Origin: Phlebiopsis flavidoalba
Lineage: Eukaryota; Basidiomycota; Agaricomycetes; Polyporales; Phanerochaetaceae
DNA: 64,000 bases
Direction: 5' to 3'
Assembly (NCBI GenBank): GCA_035772785.1
Contig: JAOCPU010000047.1
Span: forward strand, 124,001 to 188,000
The notes beneath the pieces were generated by a model that ran no database searches, was not told the DNA's origin, and saw only the letters and a list, made by a program, of their open reading frames with translations. A program made the position numbers and the translations under genes. Positions 46,201 to 58,173 of the stretch are shown here, in pieces (the first letter of the stretch is position 1; each line of letters opens with the position of its first letter).

Positions 46201-47449
46201 ACAATCGTAAGCTTGTTTGGAAGGGGGTGGGACGTGTGCTCACGTAAAATAGTGATAGGATACGGAACCGAATGTAATGAGTAGGGGTCAGCTGGCCAAG
46301 ATGACGAGTGGAGGAGGATTGGATTGTGATTACGAAGGAAGAATAAAAATAGACGGACGGGGTGTTGTCAGTGCTGAGTAGTCACATGTAAGTATCTATC
46401 TGCAACGATGAGAGTCTATTATACTACTTTCCTCGATATACATTCTTCATTGCAGTATGATAACTGATGTATTTTCAAGTACCTCTTTAAACTGCTATAT
46501 TTTCATATCTAATTCCTATCGTACAACATTATTTGTGAAGACTTTGATAAGTAATTCTACCATTTTATACACACTTAAGAGTGTAAGGCGAGTCAGATGG
46601 ACGATGTGCTCAAGCGCAACATAACAGACCCAATCCATACTCGCTATTCATTTATCGCCCTAAATTGACCAAACAAGTGCTCAAGAGTACTGATGTATTC
46701 ATATTTTTTGGAGCGGAGGTCCCGATCAAGGACAACTGTTCTCAGCGCAACCATCCAGGGCCAACGAGGCTGGACAAAGTGCGACAACAGAGCATTGTCA
46801 AGGAGGACATCGCGCTGCTGTGCCGAGCTCGAGCTCGAGAGCCTCAAGGACCACATCCAGACCGTGAAGCCGATGTTGGGAGAAGACGTGGGAGGAGGAG
46901 CTCCAGAACATTGTCCGAGGAGCAGCAGTTCCTTACGCACCAGGAGGAGTTCCTCGGAGACCTCCTCGAGGACCACAAGGCTGTGCTCGAGGTGTACGGG
47001 GGGGGCACGTCGAGAAGGTCATTTCGCTTCGCGGCTCGGGCTCCGCCAAGGCACGGCGGGCGCGCTTTCCGCCCGCCACCAGCCAGAAGAGGGCCACAAC
47101 GGGCTGAGCACGGTGATTGCTCTGGAGCTGCGCGGGTAGAGGGGCCGCGGACGCGGAGCGGCGGATGAAAAGGCGATCGACGGCGACGGAGAAGCTGCGC
47201 GAGAAGGAGCTCAAGAACCGCTCGGACGAGTTCCGATCAGTCCGAGCTCTCCAACTTCGTCGGCGCGGCAAGGTAGAGCTCAAGCGTCACTGGCAGGTGC
47301 GGCGCTGGACGAGGTCGAGCGCGTCCGGCTGCCAGAAGCGCAACGATATGCACCCTCAAGGGCGATGTTCACTGGTGGCTCGCGCGGGCCCGGGTTCCGG
47401 GTGCGCCCTCGGTGTGCTACAGCTTTGCGGTTACTTTTCTGCGGAGTGA
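43238..47449 (+). CDS. bud6: Bud6/AIP3 polarity factor (actin-interacting protein 3)
   Basis: Formin co-factor that promotes actin-cable nucleation at polarity sites. Start MASNGTTRQSTRRRPSFLSS. N-terminal AIP3 block: LLVSIKALLEGLLTFWSQG, KTENDVSDVYVRLG, NDFNAAVPA, CLAEEANQQTLDVFLPDVRK, IITRLLQGLRAKQSIYR. A long Ser/Pro/Arg linker includes PPVQESPPLPPPPPFLDSPP, RFSTYNISKMTGGSIRGAGP and VTFADLLTDEEEPAPPVPS. The C-terminal Bud6 domain reads GREVKKVIID, LRVLFVDKFSYNPGQGNF, YIRDPASGVQYELEDMDEVK, DQIKQHIANVQIS, then LTKMEELQDT, and after extra DNA LESLKDHIQTVKP, EEQQFLTHQEEFLGDLLEDH, KAVLEVYG and ELKNRSDEF. About 15 frame changes. About 700 bases of unrelated sequence separate MEELQDT from the last block. 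The 3' end is approximate. Confidence 0.85.
46010..46700. mobile_element. Possible insertion (or giant intron) in the Bud6 coiled-coil region
   Basis: The conserved Bud6 coding blocks on both sides should be separated by only about 40 codons, yet about 700 bases lie between them. The extra DNA begins purine-rich, becomes clearly AT-rich (about 46400-46600) and carries stops in all frames. I could not find convincing terminal inverted repeats or a target-site duplication; ACTGATGTATT occurs at about 46463 and again at 46689, which may be chance. It is called a mobile element only as the leading guess; an unusually long intron is the alternative. Confidence 0.3.
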
Positions 47450-48153
47450 AATGGCGAGCCTCTCTCTGGGTCTCCGCCCGCGCGAGTCTGTGCGTTGTAG
47501 TGAGGTGAGTTTCGCGTGCGCGGAAGGGTCCACCGATGGTTTATCATATCAAAGTGTAAATGCTCAAATTTGTGAACCATACATCGGACCCCTGTGATAG
47601 TAATATTCATGTTGTTCTTGGTAGGCCAGTCTTGTGTTTAAACACGGCGATTTTTGCGCATATCACGCTCTCTCTAGATTATAATCATGACGGAGTCGGT
47701 CGGGCGAATAATCAAAACCATTCTTTGCATCTAAGTACCCAGCAGGGTACGACCCGGAAGTTACACCTTCAGGACCTCTCAGGTCTCGGCGATCCAGACT
47801 AAGTATTGAGTGTCAGACACAGTTTTCTGAGACAGTGACTTGGCCGAGCCCGCAGCTCATCAAGTATATCAGCTAACGCAGAATATAGGTAAGTAGGGCG
47901 AGCCAGTCCGGTCCACAAGCTCCCCTGACTCCCTGATTCAATGCATGACGCGCTTAAATTCCTGATTGGGATAAACGGGTCGGCCCCGACGCCCCGGCCC
48001 TCCCGCCTCCGCGACTCATTTGGGAGGCTGATCTCTCGCTTGCATTTAAACGTTTCAGCTCTCGCTCACAGCATACACACCTTTTCCCCCAACCACCATC
48101 CTCCGCCACGCGCTCACGGTGTTGTGCTCGAAAGAACTCTACTTGAACTCCAA
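47450..48153. other. Intergenic region
   Basis: Between Bud6 and the F-box-like gene. A TTTAAA element at about 48044-48049 lies 105 bases before the next ATG. Nothing else recognised. Confidence 0.4.
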
Positions 48154-49410
48154 ATGCCGCCCAAGAAAAGTCGTCAAAAGAAACGCCCTCAACCAGAGGC
48201 AGACTCCGAAGAAGCGACTAGCCCGAAGGTTGTATCCAAGAAACCCAGGCTCGAGACTTCTCCGTCGTGTTCCAACACTCACGGGTTTTTCTCGCTTTTG
48301 CCTGTGGAGATTTTCTGAACAAATCTATGAAATTCTGCTCGATGGCTCGCGGCTGATATCGAGAGAGGATGTCTATTGTCCAACCAGACACACCTGGAGG
48401 AGGGATACCAGTACAGGACGGACATCCACGCTCTCTCGCGCAAACTTGTCGTGCTCTTCGTCAAGCTTGTCTCTCAAGATATTTATGAGCACGTCGAGTC
48501 TTGTGTATCTCGCGCTGCGGGCCGCGAGTCTGGTACAAACAGCTTTCCAGAACGGCTTCACGCAACTTCTTTGATGCTGGTCAAATGCCCTGACTTGGCT
48601 GTGCATGTGCCGGTAAGCTCTCGACCTCCCCTGTTTGAGGGATCTCTCCAGCTGATCTCTGGCTTTGCAGCACAGTTACGGTGTCTTTGACGCGTTGCTC
48701 TACCGAGACGATCCTGCCATAGCGTTCGCCGCGTGTCATCAAGGCTTTGCCTAATCTTCACACGCTTCAGATGGCATACATGCGCATTCACAGATGACGA
48801 CTGCACTAAAGAATGCATTTGAGAATACGACGTTGCCTCAGTTATCCGCACCATTGTTCTCAGCCCTCATACGCTCATAACATCTTGCGGTCATGTCCCA
48901 ATATCCAGGACCTTACATGCAATGGGGACAACGATGGCTCAAAGCTGGTATCCGCGATGGCCAAGTCTTCGCGGAATGTTGATGTTCTTAAGGGTATCCT
49001 CTTCTTCGGAAGTACCCCCCAAAACGTACGTGATTTACGCGTGTTGTTTTCCGTACCACTCTCATCTTTCTTGTGAAACTCAGGTCTTGTCAAGTGGCGG
49101 CACCAAAGCTCAGGGAGATTGATATTAGCAACCAGTCGAATGTTGTAAGGCCAAAGCTTGCGTCTCACAATGCATACGCTGAAGCTGTCCTGCCAGCTCC
49201 ACTTACTCGCAGATTTTAAACGGCTTGACACAATCCGTCCTTCGGGTGGATGTTGCTAGCGTGAGCAAGCAATGGACGTTCAAAACGACCTTGAAGCCGC
49301 GATGGCAACCCTGCCCCTCTTCTGTCGAAGAAGCGAAGAAGGTGTTGGCCTCAAATTCCGTCAAGTGCCCCAAGACTTGTTCACGTCACGTTCAAGACTC
49401 GTCGGTTTAA
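48154..49410 (+). CDS. F-box-like protein with basic N-terminus
   Basis: Probable SCF substrate adaptor of the expanded fungal F-box class. Start MPPKKSRQKKRPQPEADSEE gives a Lys/Arg-rich, nuclear-signal-like leader. The F-box helix follows at about 48283-48330 (HGFFSLLPVEIF, then YEILLDGSRLIS after a one-base shift). The body reads SRKLVVLFVKLVSQDIYEHV, SFPERLHATSLMLVKCPDLA, ALKNAFENTTLPQLSA, RSCPNIQDLTCNGDNDGSKL and NGLTQSVLRVDVAS: the leucine-patterned repeats usual in this class. Short introns near 48612-48670, 49026-49080 and 49138-49210 are suggested by GTACGT/AG borders. The last exon (MDVQNDLEAAMATLPLFCRR) ends near 49410, but a stop at 49523 in another frame is possible. Several indels are required. 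Confidence 0.6.
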
Positions 49411-49998
49411 TTTATATGTGGCCACAATGGGAACAACGGTGCCTATATGAAGATCAATGTTTAAGTGCCGTTCCCTTTCATCCTATTTCCTTTATAATGC
49501 TTAATTCCTCGATAAATGTCTAATGCTCTCTATACTTCGAATCAATCTGCCGTCCGTCCGTTAATACGCGATCAGCAATGGGTTCGCGGGATATGACGGT
49601 TGATTTGCTCTGCCCACCTGGATTTTGCAACAGATCGCAATGCGACTGCATTCCAAGTCCTAGCTGGCGCTTTGTCGGGTGTCGCACATGTCTTTTGATG
49701 ATCGTCCATCATTCCCACCCAGGATCAGTGTTTGACTTGAGCAGATCGATCACGGCGTTTGTGGCAGACCAGGGCAGACCCTATGGTGCCTCAAGACAGC
49801 TCAAGGCACGGCATCGCCGCTGAACCCGGTCGGGTCGGCTATAAAAGGACGACGAAATGAACGGGAGGCTCTCAAGCAGGCTCTTCCCACTTGGTGCTGG
49901 TCACTTCTGCAATAATCAGTGAGTTCCTCCCCGTATTGACGCGACTAAATATGCGGAGGCTAATTACTGGTGACACTCAACTCAGCAGCTTAACGACA
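49411..49998. other. Intergenic region with strong TATA box
   Basis: TATAAAA at about 49840-49846 is one of the best promoter matches in the window and probably drives the gene tentatively started at 49999. The rest is uninformative. Confidence 0.45.
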
Positions 49999-50670
49999 TG
50001 CTGCGCCTCATTTTTTTCTCTTCGTCACTTCGCTCTACGTTCTATCCATGATCCAGACGTCTGTGGCGGCGCCGGCCAGCAGCCGTGCGCGCTCTTACGC
50101 CTCGCCAAATGCAGGTCTTGTCACAAACGACAAGCGTGTCAGATACAGCCGAGAACGAGTCCATACTCGAACTTCTTACCAGCACGTTAGGCCAATCCAT
50201 CGCGGCTGCCGGATCTTTAGGCAGTGGGGCACCCACCTTTTTCCGATTTCTTGCAGCAATTGCGAGAAGGCACCACCGGGTGCGTGGCATAATCATTAGT
50301 TATGTGGAACGACCACCGCATTAAAAACATCTATCCTAGTTACGGCAGGTTTGGATCTAGGGCTTCTTTCTCTACTACCCGGCGCAGTATTCCCTCTCCG
50401 GAGACCTTGACACTGTCGACCATTGTCTCGGGATTCAGACCCGTTCATGGAATCGCCCTCGGCTGGTGCCGGGCGCGCGACAAAACCATATACAACGGCG
50501 GTGTTCTTCAACTCTTTCTGGCGGAGAGAGTCGTCCGAACGGGTGAGTGATATCATACAGTTGCAGCCCTTCGTCAACTGACAACGCTTTAGCTGGTGAC
50601 GGTAGATGAGTGGTCCCAGCAAACTGGTAAGCATAGTATTAGATAAATGCTTACGTCGCAAATCTTACTA
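49999..50670 (+). CDS. Unrecognised gene downstream of a TATA box
   Basis: The ATG at 49999 gives MLRLIFFSSSLRSTFYP. A neighbouring frame continues with strongly coding-like helices: ALTPRQMQVLSQTTSVSDTA, ENESILELLTSTLGQSIAAA and GAPTFFRFLAAIAR. Later segments include a hydrophobic stretch, LKTSILVTAGLDLGLLSLLP, and TKPYTTAVFFNSFWRRESSE. The function is unknown. A membrane protein or a secreted helical protein is possible. Frame changes and an intron near 50540-50595 prevent a full model. Confidence 0.35.
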
Positions 50671-51948
50671 AAGGCCGCCCCAGTACAGCCGTACCCGTAT
50701 TTTTATAATCCCCACACAATGTGTGTACATCACGCAGCACAACATTGCCTTGTCGCCGCGCCCAGTACTGCCTTGATTATTTTCTTCCAGCGAGGCTCTA
50801 TCCAACAAATCGTCGTGTAGATGGTGCCTTATAGTCTCACCTCAAACTCGGCATCACCGCCTTGCTCGGGACGTTTGCTCTCGCGTGTGGAAGCCGCGAC
50901 AACACTATCAAAGGCTGCCAACTCGCGTCATATGTGCTGTGTGATTTACAAAATCTTGCACATCAAATCTTTATGTCACAGTGCTCCACCCACGGTTCCT
51001 GCACCTGAGCTCCATTCGACGGGCATAAATGTCGCGGGTCCTTTGCTTCCGCCTTTCGACAAGAGAAGGTCTCCCACGTCGAGCGTTGATCGCACCCTCT
51101 GAGACCGCGTTTTCGTCGTTGAGTTGAGCACGACTCGACCTCAGTGTGATTGAGTGACTTATGCCATTGAATAGCCGTCCCGTTTCATCACATCTAGCTG
51201 AGCGCGCCGAGCGGGCTGGCGCGACACGTGTAAATGGCATCCTTGGTTTATGCTTTGGGTGGAATTTCATACTCGACTACTACAAGCATTACTCACGACT
51301 TGAGCCACCAGATATGTTGCCACGCGTATTACCTCGGTACTCACACTCGCCATACTGTACACCGCTTCATCGGGTCCCAGCGGCTCCACTGCCCTCTGCT
51401 AGTGAGCTAACGACGCTACAACTAAGACGATGGGCCGATTTCCCTTCCTTGAAGGGGGAGTCCGGGGGCGGGGGCGCCATTCTTGAATAACGACGCAATA
51501 GAGAGTTTGATATCACAAGCGGAAAGGTAAGCGTCCTGAAAGTCCGTGGCTGGTGCAAGTGTAATATTACTCAGGCGTATATCCCGTAGCATAAGCTGAC
51601 GTGGCAGGTTGTCTCAGACGCGAAGGTGACGACGAACACGACTTGCCACAACCTCGCTTGCGCCGTGAGGCATGGGCCTCAGCCCCAGCTGGCTCCCCTA
51701 GCCCCCCTACAGTCTATATCAAGTTCCTTGGCAATGGTGCACCGAGGAGCTGAATCATGTGAACGGACCCGGTCCGCCTATTGGCCATCGTACGTGCACA
51801 ACGATTTTTTGTAGAGCAATGGAATTTTGACAGATCGGGCTATCTTCAGGTGGTGGACACGAGGAGAATAGGAGCGTGTATACTTCATTATATACAGGGC
51901 TGCGCTCGAGTCTCGTATACTAGTAGTCGAGGCGTTATATATCGCTAC
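50671..51948. other. Unassigned region
   Basis: Several plus-strand open frames of 60-110 codons (for example 51161-51490) and their antisense shadows show no family resemblance. It may include a 3' portion of the preceding gene, whose exons I cannot place. Confidence 0.3.
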
Positions 51949-54900
51949 TCAAAAACATCCCGTCGCGAACCTGCCGCTGATGACACGATCGAAATGTTTC
52001 ATAGCATCTTCTTCACTAAGCCCTAGTTCTTCGCGTACGAGACGCTCGACAAGCTTGCTCTTGACCCCGTTGGCTAACTTGCTGGAGCCGCAGAGGTAAA
52101 TCTGTTCGCATATCTGTGTAAATACATGTATCGACAATCACTCAGTTGTATCACAGACCTTTGCACCCGAGCGCCAGACTTTGAGTAGGTCGGTCCTGTC
52201 CTGCCAGAGACGACTGCATAGGCACATCAGTGTTATGTTGTATACAAAACACTTCGACAAAACTTACTCCTGGACATACTTGCAACCCCGCAGATTGCTC
52301 AGACGCACGTGAAAAAGCTGGCCTGACCTCTACCCACGCCGAGTCCGACTGGTGTCGACCCACCGTCTTCAAGTCAGAGTCCGAATACATAGGTAATCTT
52401 GCGCCGGATCGCGACAGCCGAAGAACAGGGAGTAATGCCTTTGCAACCTCGCGACCCGACTGCTTCTGGATAGAGCGCGCTCTTGCAAAAAGCCGCGCAT
52501 GGGAGCGAGGCCAGATCCAGCACAGAACATGATGAGAGGAATGGTGGTATCAGCGGGAGGATGGGAAGGACCCGCGTGGATGAGCGAACGGACAGTTGAA
52601 CTTTTGTCATTGGGGCGAAGACTTGACCTAAGTAGGTGGTCGAGGCCACTCCCCGAGGAAGGGCTCGCTGCGACCCGAGACGGCTGGCGGGGCTTCGGGG
52701 ACGCTGATAGTCAGAGTGACGCGCTGAGGATCTGCTAGAGGGGACGACGAAATCGAGTATTGGCGGATACGCATGCTGGGAAGGAGGTGCAAGTATGTGC
52801 CAAATGAAGAAGATGTGCGGATGCTGGGGTTGTCTTCTAGAATATCGAGAATACTAAGTCTCCTGGATAGCACTTTATCCGAATAATCGTCCGTGTCCGC
52901 AGTTGACTGAGTGTCTCCGGTGATAGCATCTTGACTTCGCCCACCCGCCTTGATCAAGGCCTTGATGGTCCTTTACCACTTCCGTCTCGAGTAGTCGCAG
53001 GCTGAGGAAAGTCAACATATCCATCAACAACAGAGTGAAGACTCTTGATCGGGCGCCCTGTTGGCAATATGATGATGGTCCGTCGGTTTTGATCGTCACC
53101 TGTCAGATTTGTGAGAAACCTCGGCTAATATGGGAAATACGACAATTAGCCCACCGTCCTGTTCCGCTAGGAGGCCGAAGTAGGCAAGCACGCGTGTACG
53201 TCGCGCTGGGGATTCACAGGAAGACTGTCGAAGCGGTGTGAGACCAGCGGATCGCCTTTATCACGTAGTAGCTTCTTACATTGCAAGATAATCGCCCGTA
53301 CGATATGTCAATTCCCTCCGGTAGGAGAACATCTGAGACGGATATAAGATCAGGGAAAGCTCTTAGGACAAAATATACCAGCTACAGAAGATGAGATTCA
53401 CCGAGATTGTCTCTTGACTGGGTGCAACGGGGTCACCATATGAGCACCCCGGTTTTTGTACCACAGTTCCCGAGGGCGGCCTCCGGTTGACGAAGAATTG
53501 TTCAGCACGGTTCGGTGCCTGTGCCAATCGCTGTCACCTGGATCGCTTCGGCCCCCATCTTTTGACGAACAGCGGCGAGTCCACTACGACAGCGGCTTTA
53601 CCGTAGAGCTCTGAGTTCTGCTAACAAGGAGGTCAGAACTATTGGTTTGCATGGTATCTCGACCTAGCACAGGAATTCAGCACCTTTCTGCCAATTACTT
53701 AACAGAGTTTAGAGTGACTCAGGACGTGATGTCTCCCACTTCTCGAAAGACTCAAAGAAGGTTCGCTAATCCCTGATACCCGCCATGCATCCTCGCCACC
53801 TCTCGGTGGTACACCCCGCCTCGCCCCACAAGCTGGCTAAGGTGTTATTGATGAAGGTCTGGAATTTTTCTGGTACGTGAGTGCCCAATCGTGGTTTTCC
53901 CACAGACCCGAAAACACTGCGAAGGTGATTTCAGACAGGACTGTCCTGACCGCCGAGACTTGATCCACTACCACGAAGTGTGCGGCGTTTGTTCCCGCTG
54001 GTTCGCCTATATGAAGTGAGTAGGTGTACTGCAAGGGAAACTCTCGTATCACTACCTTCGTACGAAGCGGGTAAGGCATCACGACAGGGCCCCACTGGCC
54101 CGTCTGTTAGAAGTCTCGCACGTCGCAGAATCCAAGGTCTCCGATGCTCGCCTTGAATCCTAAGAGTAGAGTCAATAAACAATCTAGACATGCAGTAGAT
54201 GCAAGTAGATAGTGATCGGCATACCATGTGCAGAAGAAGCCCCAGGATGCAATCCGTTGGGCAAAACGACTCACTTGCCGCGTGTTTGATCCATACAAGA
54301 GTACATTGGTTTTTTGTTGCCGTTAAATGAAAAGGGTCGAGCCAGGTTCATCCCGTTACCCTTTACCGTCTCCAGTAGAGTAGATGGAGATGAGGAGTTG
54401 AGACAGGAATGATAATGTCTTTTGTCCGTCCGAGGAATGGGCAATGAATGTGAGAATTCATGCGGTTTTGACGGTCAGCGTCTGTTGGACAGGGGCATTG
54501 TAGGAAGGAAGTCGTCCAGACGAATGTAAATCGTTGCATCACGATAGACGAGAACGATTTGCACTTCTTGTGCACACGCAAATGGCCCTCCCCTACGAAC
54601 AAAGTTAACATACAGCGGCATTCCATGAAAAATTCATCTGCCGTTACGATACATCCTCTCATCCCAAAGCCGAATAAGGTAGCCAGGCGTCAGGCTGGAA
54701 GAGATTATCAGCACTTATTTTACACTCATTTGCCGTTTGCAAGAACATACCGGGAGGGCTTCAAATTTACCGTCGAGCATCCGCTCGGGGCGGAATTCCT
54801 CAGCCTATAAGTCGGAGGTGGTCAGTATGTACTACGGACCTGAGTTCAGAAGTGTTTACGAACATCTTCACCCCAAACTTTTGGGTCTCGATGGATCAGG

Positions 54901-56645
54901 TAGATGTTGGCATTCACTCGAACGTCTTTCTCAAGGAGATACTTTTCCCATCCCGATCACGGTGTCCTGGTAGGGACTAGTGCTGCGGATCGTGGCTGGG
55001 GGCCCAAGACGAAGGCCTTCTCGCATCACCGCTGGAGGAGTAAATGAGAGAGACGCAATACTCTAGAAGGGAAACATATTACCAATGACATACGGGAGCT
55101 TGTGTACATCGTCCACTGTCATAGGGCGGTCACCTATTTTCGTGGTCGACTTCCTCCCTCAGTTTGCGCATTGCTTCCGGAGATTTGAGGAGGTAATACA
55201 TTATAAACGTGAGCATGCCTAGACAATGTTCATGAGCAATGGTCTATGGAAGGAACATGCTACCCGACCTGAAGTTGTCTCATGGCCTGCCAATCAAAAA
55301 CGAGCCGTGAGCTCAAGCAGAGATGAGACTAAAACTTGCGTCTTTCAACTCCGCACCGGCAATGAGGAAGGTGGAAGCTGTCAAAATAAGTCAGAGAATA
55401 GTCAAACCTGCCACGCTCGAATAACGCACGTTGTGCTTTAATATATATATACTTCGGATTTAACTTCTGGTCCCCGTTTCTTTATCTAAACCCCAGTCAG
55501 CATCAGGTTGAGTACATCCCGTTTCTCCTGTGGGATTAATTTTGCGATCCGCCAAGACTGTGGAGAATATGAGCGAAAGCGACGTTCGACAGATTGTTTG
55601 CCTGACTGTCACATCGACGTATTTCATGAGACTCTTGATGTCTTCCCATCATATTTGGCATTAGCGAGCCCGCATGAAGGGCTTCACAAGGGCTGGGGGG
55701 GTCTCAAGGCTCTACGCGCCGCTCTCCTTGAGGAAGTCCGCTCATAGCTGCGCAAAAGGGGTGCAAGCCTTCCTGTAGTGATGTTAGAAGAAAAAGATTT
55801 TCTAATTTTGTGATATTTACCATGTAGAACGTGTTCATGCTGCAGATGAAATCGGCGAAATTAGCTTCAACATAAAATAACGACGATGAAGGGGGTTTAC
55901 CGGTACGACATAGCACAGAGAGAGATTGCTTCAAGGGTAAGTGCAGTAAAGTCTTGAGCAGGATCATCGATTTTATGACCCGGACCAAATCTAGAGGGTC
56001 AGAGGGTTATCAGTCTCCGAGGCCCGATCGAACGTATCAGACGTACTTACCTCTCCCACTTCAGCACCACTGGGAAATCACGTCGACCATGGTCATACAA
56101 ACATATTCCGCACATTCTATAGTGCTGAAAGCGGCCTGCATTCAAGACACGGTCTATTGTAAGCTTTAGCACGCGTGGGAAACTTGAAATTATGTGACAG
56201 CATACGAGCGATATGCCAATTAGACATCCTCATATGGGCCTATGGGCAGTTAGTTAGAAACCTACTGTTTGCGCAAAGCGCGACGAGCTATCTTACCGTG
56301 AAGAGACCGTCCGCCTACGGCCGTTGCGTACCTCCATGAGTTCTGATTGATAGTCTTGGCGGAAACCGTTTATCATCGCACACTTCGTGAAATATAGAAG
56401 CTCTTGCGTGGAAATGTAGACGGCTGTTTTGGTACCTAGTGCAAAAAGATCAGCTCTACTACTAGAAAGATTCCTTGCTTCTTGGTCGCAGAGAACGTCT
56501 ACCCAGAAGGTTTAGCTGGTATATCTCGCCGTATTGTTAGAGAGGAGACTGAAGGATTGAAGAGGCAGTTTTCTCTGTCAATTGAGGCTGCATGTCCGAG
56601 GAAGGGTTACTGGGTGGCAGGGGGTGTGGGAATCGGCGTCGACAT
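51949..56645 (-). pseudogene. CYP505-like P450-reductase fusion, copy 3, inverted and frameshifted
   Basis: Start at 56645 (MSTPIPTPPATQ, PFLGHAASIDREN, then QYGEIYQLNLLGR after a shift). Preserved heme-domain pieces: MNTFYM|EGLHPFCAAMS, TFLIAGHETTSGMLTFIMYY (across two introns), LLKSPEAMRKLREEVD, EEFRPERMLDGKFEA, GMRGCI|GRA and MQRFTF. FMN domain: LLYGSNT, where the following Gly-Thr is replaced, and FAQRIAS. Reductase: SRRLSILDILEDN, SMRIRQYSISSSPLADPQRV, TLTISVPEAP, MYSDSDLK, EQIYLCGSSKLANGV and VISGRFATGCF at the end. Introns and both microexons sit exactly as in copies 1 and 2. A TATATAA on the minus strand at about 56739-56746 marks the promoter. The region around 53280-53900 and the ExxR region are hard to read, so it is probably decayed, but shared splice sites indicate recent activity or sequence error. 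Confidence 0.75.
55269..55286 (-). other. 18-nt microexon (HETTS) in CYP505 copy 3
   Basis: Bounded on the minus strand by introns 55356-55287 and 55268-55219; spliced product TFLIAGHETTSGMLTF stays in frame. Confidence 0.8.
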
Positions 56646-56738
56646 GAGCGCCAGACAATAGAGCTTGTTGAGTTCTGGAGATTTGCGGAGAGAAAAGTGT
56701 CGTAGTTTTGTAGGGTATACCAACGTACATAGACTGCG

Positions 56739-56746
56739 TTTATATA
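56739..56746 (-). promoter_or_regulatory. TATA box of CYP505 copy 3
   Basis: The minus strand reads TATATAA about 95 bases before the ATG at 56645. Confidence 0.45.
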
Positions 56747-58096
56747 TGACGGTGCAGGTGAAGTATGAGACGGACCAGAGACCGACTCGAGTAGTATCCA
56801 GCTCAGCCGAAGCGCTTGAGTCCGCCTACTATGTATCCCCGAGAGTCTCTGTAAAAACGAGGTCGTTATGTGTAGCAGTGCAACTACAGTATTCCCAGCG
56901 AGATCGTTGGGAAAATTAGGAGTAGCAGACATTCTTCACAGATATTCTTGACGGTCTCTCAGTTTTTGGAGGATTAGGCTGGTGTGCAAAAGGCCTGTAC
57001 AGATTGTCGAACTCGACTAGGCTTCCGTGGGCGAATCCGGCTCACATGTTGATTTGAGCGTCGAGACTACAGATTGCCCACCGGCAGAAGACGTCAAAGT
57101 GATGAAGCACAGGAGCGAATAAAGCAAATGCTTACCGATCAGTGCGCGCAGTTTTGTAAGGGGGAGAACGGGACAGGCCGCGCACTTAGTCTTCGTGCTG
57201 ACCGGGCGAACACCCGACCCGGCACGACCAGGAGTTAAGAGAGCCCCAAAGGTCTTACTCATGCCACTATGCATAGCTACGAGGTGATAAGTAGGTTAGG
57301 GATGCATTGAGCATGCATCGAATGAAGCCCTCATCGAGTGTAGTAGTAGATATTCCGTTCTGTTCAAGATGGACGTTGAATAGTACTCGCGCGTATGTCG
57401 CGTCGCGTGTCGCCACAAAGCTGACGCATATACGCGCCAAGCCCAGCTTATGTAATCACACTACGCTCAAATCAAAGTCCAGTACGCCAGTGCATGCACA
57501 GCGAATACTCTTCACACACTACGAGTGCAACAACGCAGCTCTTATTGCGTTGAGGGAACAACGTGTGTCTTGTCACCATTCTTCAAGTTGGCTAAGCTTG
57601 TGGGTTGGCACTGATCCGAAGTGACCACCAAGACCCATTGAATGTATGTTGCAATCCCTTTGTCAGACGGGACATAGTCGAGACTGACAGTGTATAGGGA
57701 CATTCGCCTCAACCGAACGATCCGGCCACAGCTTCATGATCATTCCATATTGAAAGGACGATAAGGATAACAAACGCTGTGAAGATGTAATGACCCAACA
57801 AACGATCAGGCCGCTAGCGTCTGTCTTCAGGTGTTTTACCTGGCTTTCTTCCTGAGTTTCGCCATACAGTAATGCCGCTCAAATCCCCTCATTGGTTCTC
57901 AGACTAGCAGATGACCGGAAGGCCTCAATTAAACGTATGCTACGCTCCTGTTAGGAAACCGTGCACCGTCGCTTGCGTGGAGCTTTGCGTGCGGTACCAC
58001 ACGCGAAGCAGCATTGCCGTCGCTATGCTGTGCGTTCTTAGGATTCCTACCGTCGACTTCCTCCACTGAGCTGCGCTTCTCCAGACGCTGACGGCG
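56747..58096. other. Divergent intergenic region
   Basis: It separates minus-strand CYP505 copy 3 from the plus-strand SPRY gene. The short frames here (for example 57017-57274 minus) resemble nothing known. Confidence 0.35.
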
Positions 58097-58103
58097 TATA
58101 TAA
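58097..58103 (+). promoter_or_regulatory. TATA box of the SPRY-domain gene
   Basis: TATATAA, 71 bases before the ACC-ATG at 58174, the same spacing as other promoters in the window. Confidence 0.6.
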
Positions 58104-58173
58104 TGTATACGGTAATGGTGAATAGCAAGTCTCGGCCGCTTCGGCTTCCTCTCTGTACACCCCTCGAACTACC

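Noticed and set aside
46463..46700. Repeated ACTGATGTATT considered as a target-site duplication of an insertion in Bud6
   Set aside because: Both copies lie inside or at one side of the segment rather than at its two ends, so they cannot be a simple duplication flanking it.
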